From Holophagales bacterium (GTDB lineage: Bacteria; Acidobacteriota; Holophagae; Holophagales; Holophagaceae), in assembly GCA_031283145.1 (NCBI GenBank), contig JAITCJ010000011.1:1-8228 (forward strand): 8,228 bases of DNA, written 5' to 3'. Of the stretch, positions 5,082-8,228 are shown one piece after another; position 1 is the stretch's first letter; each line of letters starts with the position of its first letter. The translations under genes and the position numbers were made by a program. The notes beneath the pieces are model-generated. The model did no database searches. It had not been told where the DNA came from and saw nothing but the letters and a program-made list of their open reading frames with translations.

Positions 5082-7910
5082 ATGTTCTTTTCATTAAGTT
5101 CGCTCACAAAGACATTCAGGCATTTTCGCGCTTTTGTCTTTATGTCCGTCATGCTCTGTTCGCCGCTGTCCTTTGCGGCAGGCGCTGATCAGCCGACAGG
5201 ACAATCCGCGGCAAGAGTCACCGGTCCTAAAGAAGCTCTGGGGTTTGATATTGGTCAGGACTATCATTTGGCAAATTACGCCCAGCTAGTTTCGTGGTGG
5301 AAAAAAATGGCTTCAGAATCCGACAGGATGGAACTGGCGGATATGGGTAAGACCGAAGAAGGCAGGACCCAGTACATGGCGATTATTACTTCCGCCGAAA
5401 ATCAAAAGAAACTCAGTCGTTACAAAGAGATTTCCCGCAAATTGGCCCTCGCTGAGAACCTGACTGACAGCGAAGCGAGAGAATTGGCAAAAGAGGGCAA
5501 GGCGGTTGTATGGATTGACGGTGGTCTGCATGGCACAGAGACACTTGGAGCGCAGCAGTTATTAGAGCTCGTATATCAGATGGTGAGCCGCGACGACCCG
5601 GAGACACACCGTGTACTACAGGATGTAATCTTGTTAGCCGTCCCGGCGAATCCTGATGGAATGGATCTCGTTTCAGACTGGTACATGCGTGAAAAAGATC
5701 CATTGAAGAGGTCTTTGGCCAACCTGCCCCGCCTGTATCAAAAGTACGCGGGACACGACAATAACCGCGACAGTTACATGTCCAATCTCAAAGAGACGAC
5801 AAATATGAACCGCCAGCTCTTTATCGAGTGGTTCCCGCAAATTATGTACAACCATCATCAAGCCGGCCCTGCCGGAACAGTGATGTTCGCGCCGCCGTTC
5901 AGAGATCCGTTTAATTACAACATTGATCCGCTGGTAATGATGGAGCTTAACCTGGCTGCCGCGGCCATGCACAGCCGTTTTATTTCAGAAGGCAAGTCCG
6001 GAGTGACTATGAGGGGCGGAGCGAATTTTTCGGCCTGGTACAACGGCGGACTTCGCACTACAACTTATTTCCATAACATGGTCGGAATCCTCACCGAGAC
6101 CATCGGAAACCCAACGCCGATGGAAATACCGTTGATTTTGAACAGACAATTACCCAGCGGCGACCTGCCTTGGCCGATAGCGCCGCAGAAGTGGCATTTT
6201 CGCCAATCTGTCGATTACAGCATTGCAGCCGACAGAGCCATCCTGGATTTGGCCTCAAAGTACAGAGAAGATTTTTTATTCAATATTTACCGCATGGGAA
6301 AAAATTCCATTGAGCGGGGAAACAGCGATAGCTGGACGCTCTCTCCAAAGGGGATACAGGCTCTTAAAGACGCAGCGCCGCGAGAAACCCAACGTGCGAC
6401 AAATATAGAAGACCCCTCAGCCTTTGGCAGAGGGGCAAACGCCATTCCTGTAAATCTTTACACAACCGCGCTGCGGCGCTCGGACAGAAGGGACCCAAGG
6501 GGCTATATTCTAAGCGCTGATCAGCCGGATTTTCCAACGGCGACAAAGTTTATAAACGCGCTGCTTAAAAATGGCATCGCTGTACATCAGGCCACAGCGC
6601 CATTTCAAGTTAAAGGGAAGACATACCCAAAGGGGTCCTGGATAGTAAAAACAGCCCAAGCCTTCAGACCCCATGTACTGGATATGTTTGAGCCTCAGGA
6701 CCATCCGGAGGATTTGCAATACCCAGGCGGTCCGCCAATACCTCCATACGACGTCGCCGGCTATACTCTCGCAATGCAGATGGGAGTTCAATATGACCGC
6801 GTACTAGACGCGTTTGACGGACCTTTCCAAAAAGTGGAGAACATTCAGCCGTCGCCGCCAGCCAAAGTTGCCGGAGCCTCAAAAGCGGCCGGATACATCT
6901 TGAGCCACGCCCTGAACAATGCGTTTATAATTCAGAACCGCGTACTCAAAGCAGGCGGCAGCGTCTATTGGTTCAAAACCGCGTTGAATATCGCCGGCAG
7001 ACATTTTCAGCCAGGGGCTGTCTACATCCCCGATTCGCCGGGCGTACGCCAACTGCTTGAAAGCGCCGCGTCAGAACTAGGTGTGGAGGTGTTTGCCGTT
7101 GCCCAGAAGCCAAGCGGTGAAGCTCAGGCTGTAAAATCAAAGCGGATAGGCTTGTGGGATCAGTACGGCGGCTCAATGTCGTCGGGGTGGCTGCGTTTTG
7201 TGCTTGAGCAGTTCGAGTTTCCATACGAAGTTGTATTTGCTCCCGCGCTGGACGCCGGAAATCTCAAAAAGCGCTTTGACGTATTGATTTTTCCTGACGG
7301 AGCAATATCCGACCGCCCCCGCGGAGCGATGGGAAATCGCCAGCCGATCCTGGACTCGGAACTGCCGATTGAATACCGAGGCAGACAGGGCCGCGTAACC
7401 GCCGAAAAAACTATCCCCATGCTTTCCGAGTTTGTAAAAGCCGGCGGCGCGATTGTGGGCATGGGGTCGTCCAGCGGCATTGGCGAAATGATGGGCCTTG
7501 GCGTGATAAACGCCCTCACAGAAATCACATCAGACGGCAAAGTACAATCTTTGCCAAGAGATAAATACTATATACCAGGCTCCATTCTTCAGGTATCGCT
7601 GGACCCAGGCCACCCGCTGGCCTATGGAATGGGAAAAACCGCCGACGTCTTTTTCAATAACAGCCCGGCATACAGATTAAGCGCGGAAGCTATTGCTCTT
7701 GGGGCCAGACCTGTAGCTTGGTTTGATTCCCCAAGTCCCCTCCGCAGCGGCTGGATAAATGGCGGCGCGTATCTCAAGGGCGCTTTCGCTGCGCTGGACA
7801 TCCCGTTCGGAAGCGGCAGACTGTGCCTGATTGGGCCGGAAGCCACATTCCGCACTCAGCCGCACGGAACATTTAAACTGTTATTCAACGCGATATGTAT
7901 GGCCAATTAA
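5082..7910 (+). CDS. Secreted M14-family zinc carboxypeptidase-like protein with GATase-like C-terminal region
   Basis: This 942-residue protein begins with a signal peptide (basic FRHFR, hydrophobic AFVFMSVML, likely cut near SFAAGA around residue 34), so it should act in the periplasm or outside. The M14 domain covers about residues 55-350. HGTE gives zinc ligands His150 and Glu153. NNRD (227-230) matches the substrate-binding Asn-Arg pair. YNHHQAG supplies the third zinc ligand (His258 or 259). LTETIG places the catalytic Glu at 339. All expected active-site residues are therefore present. Residues 350-680 are of unrecognised fold. Residues about 688-830 (KRIGLWDQYGGS; FDVLIFPDGAI; EFVKAGGAIVGMGSSSG) resemble the class I glutamine-amidotransferase-like fold; I see no obvious nucleophile-His-Glu triad. 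Long proteins of this layout are known among M14 members in Acidobacteriota and Bacteroidota, as I recall. It follows the Lrp-type gene by 21 nt. Substrate is unknown. Confidence 0.92.
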   Translation: MFFSLSSLTKTFRHFRAFVFMSVMLCSPLSFAAGADQPTGQSAARVTGPKEALGFDIGQDYHLANYAQLVSWWKKMASESDRMELADMGKTEEGRTQYMAIITSAENQKKLSRYKEISRKLALAENLTDSEARELAKEGKAVVWIDGGLHGTETLGAQQLLELVYQMVSRDDPETHRVLQDVILLAVPANPDGMDLVSDWYMREKDPLKRSLANLPRLYQKYAGHDNNRDSYMSNLKETTNMNRQLFIEWFPQIMYNHHQAGPAGTVMFAPPFRDPFNYNIDPLVMMELNLAAAAMHSRFISEGKSGVTMRGGANFSAWYNGGLRTTTYFHNMVGILTETIGNPTPMEIPLILNRQLPSGDLPWPIAPQKWHFRQSVDYSIAADRAILDLASKYREDFLFNIYRMGKNSIERGNSDSWTLSPKGIQALKDAAPRETQRATNIEDPSAFGRGANAIPVNLYTTALRRSDRRDPRGYILSADQPDFPTATKFINALLKNGIAVHQATAPFQVKGKTYPKGSWIVKTAQAFRPHVLDMFEPQDHPEDLQYPGGPPIPPYDVAGYTLAMQMGVQYDRVLDAFDGPFQKVENIQPSPPAKVAGASKAAGYILSHALNNAFIIQNRVLKAGGSVYWFKTALNIAGRHFQPGAVYIPDSPGVRQLLESAASELGVEVFAVAQKPSGEAQAVKSKRIGLWDQYGGSMSSGWLRFVLEQFEFPYEVVFAPALDAGNLKKRFDVLIFPDGAISDRPRGAMGNRQPILDSELPIEYRGRQGRVTAEKTIPMLSEFVKAGGAIVGMGSSSGIGEMMGLGVINALTEITSDGKVQSLPRDKYYIPGSILQVSLDPGHPLAYGMGKTADVFFNNSPAYRLSAEAIALGARPVAWFDSPSPLRSGWINGGAYLKGAFAALDIPFGSGRLCLIGPEATFRTQPHGTFKLLFNAICMAN

Positions 7911-7945
7911 CCTGAAAAACAGGGGGCAACTTGTTTTTCAGGTTA
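7908..7945. terminator. Perfect 14-bp hairpin starting on the peptidase stop codon
   Basis: TAACCTGAAAAACA (7908-7921) and TGTTTTTCAGGTTA (7932-7945) are exact inverted repeats around a 10-nt loop (GGGGGCAACT). The left arm begins with the TAA stop. No T-run follows on the right, and none follows on the opposite strand either, so it is not a textbook intrinsic terminator. It could act as an mRNA 3'-end stabiliser, a weak terminator, or a mobile-element end. Structure is certain; function is inferred from its place at the end of the operon. Confidence 0.6.
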
Positions 7946-7960
7946 CAGCGGTTCAGATTT
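7942..7960. repeat. Direct repeat copy, partner at 8141-8159
   Basis: GTTACAGCGG occurs at 7942-7951 and again at 8141-8150, and similarity continues as NNCAG(A/G)TTTT in both copies. On the minus strand both read in the same codon phase as (K/E)-N-L-x-R-C-N, the last residues of the partial reading frame at the right edge. This suggests a second, truncated copy of the same mobile-element tail. Confidence 0.45.
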
Positions 7961-7979
7961 TCACAGTTGAACCACTGTG
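7945..7979. repeat. Overlapping alternative stem-loops with loop complementary to an upstream hexamer
   Basis: CACAGT (7962-7967) and ACTGTG (7974-7979) pair around the 6-nt loop TGAACC (7968-7973). That loop is exactly complementary to GGTTCA at 7950-7955. A competing 11-bp pairing with one mismatch joins 7945-7955 with 7968-7978. The segment can therefore form either of two exclusive hairpins, or a pseudoknot, in RNA from either strand. It directly abuts the hairpin that ends at 7945. Confidence 0.5.
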
Positions 7980-8131
7980 TTGAAGCTACGCTAGTATAGC
8001 AATTCAACTTTGTGTTGTCACAACTGCTCCACGGGGTGTTTTCCAGGCAAAGACACGGGATTGCCAAGGGGTAGGCACTTCGTTTCCAGGATACGCTGTT
8101 AATGGAGTGATACCATTTCCCATTTCTAATA
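7980..8131. other. Intergenic stretch without a supported gene
   Basis: Apart from the minus-strand promoter at 7993-8021, only small motifs are visible: a 5-bp stem AATGG / CCATT at 8101-8117 just beyond the stop of the right-edge frame, a TTGCC-AAGGGGTA-GGCA type stem near 8063-8081, and two copies of TTTCCAGG (near 8041 and 8087). Reading frames here are short and have no recognisable protein. The stretch may be non-coding flank of a degraded insertion sequence. Confidence 0.4.
7993..8021 (-). promoter_or_regulatory. Candidate sigma-70-type promoter reading left
   Basis: On the minus strand GTGACA (8021-8016) and TATACT (7998-7993) are 17 bp apart; each matches the consensus at 5 of 6 positions with ideal spacing. 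Transcription would begin near 7986 and run through the structured segment 7979-7908 toward the 3' end of the peptidase gene, antisense to it. No gene in that direction lies in a usable position, so it may drive a small RNA or be an outward promoter of a mobile element. Confidence 0.45.
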
Positions 8132-8228
8132 TTACAGACAGTTACAGCGGCACAGGTTTTTCAAAAATGTGGCAGTAGCTTTCTCCAAGCATTTCTGGAC
8201 GGCGTCCTCAATGTCCTTGAGACTGCGG
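8132..8228 (-). CDS. C-terminal end of a possible transposase (partial at right edge)
   Basis: A minus-strand reading frame enters from the right edge and ends at TAA (8134-8132) after 31 codons: RSLKDIEDAVQKC, then LEKATATFLKNLCRCNCL. The helical, charged SLKDIEDAV stretch followed by a short tail near the stop is reminiscent of the C-termini of DDE transposases such as IS630-type, but no catalytic motif is inside the window and the family is not established. The short stem after the stop and the repeated tail sequence at 7942 support a mobile-element reading. An unrelated gene end, or a remnant, remains possible. Confidence 0.45.
   Translation of the reverse strand, partial: RSLKDIEDAVQKCLEKATATFLKNLCRCNCL

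Noticed and set aside
5313..5972. Several minus-strand frames of 70-100 codons
   Set aside because: They are antisense to the conserved catalytic domain of the M14 gene and show low-complexity or random composition.
7885..8067. 60-codon minus-strand frame across the peptidase 3' end and the intergenic region
   Set aside because: It overlaps hairpins and the candidate promoter, lacks a convincing ribosome site, and resembles no protein beyond a short stretch shared with the right-edge transposase-like tail.

Overview
This is chromosomal DNA of mixed base composition from a Gram-negative bacterium. The Gram-negative call rests on kdsA, since Kdo is made only for lipopolysaccharide or related outer-envelope glycans; a signal peptidase I and a probable lipoprotein fit this. 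The large M14 peptidase resembles, as I remember them, long secreted M14 proteins of Acidobacteriota and similar soil phyla. That is recollection, not a search, so the phylum stays open.

Layout. Positions 1-4331 form a leftward (minus-strand) cluster, read in the order kdsA, tex, a small exported protein of unknown function, and lepB (cut by the window edge). The last three are tightly packed: tex and the unknown gene overlap by 4 nt, and lepB follows after 17 nt. kdsA lies about 100 nt upstream of tex and ends inside a triplicated 8-bp repeat. Positions 4332-4544 are a divergent intergenic region with a leftward promoter candidate for kdsA and a 34-bp dyad-symmetric element that looks like an operator. 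Positions 4545-7910 form a rightward pair 21 nt apart: an Lrp/AsnC-type regulator and a 942-residue secreted M14 zinc carboxypeptidase-like protein with a glutamine-amidotransferase-like C-terminal region.

Positions 7911-8228 lack an intact gene. They hold a perfect 14-bp hairpin that begins on the peptidase stop codon, a compact set of alternative stems, a good-looking minus-strand promoter, and a 31-codon minus-strand reading frame entering from the right edge that reads like a transposase C-terminus. A 10-bp direct repeat suggests a second remnant of the same mobile-element tail.

How the genes may work together: the left cluster is envelope and housekeeping (Kdo synthesis, RNA-binding Tex, protein export and signal-peptide removal). 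The right pair suggests extracytoplasmic peptide breakdown under an amino-acid-responsive regulator. I see no phage, CRISPR, toxin-antitoxin or defence system, and no clearly new multi-gene system. The most interesting parts are the non-coding structures and the regulator-peptidase pairing.
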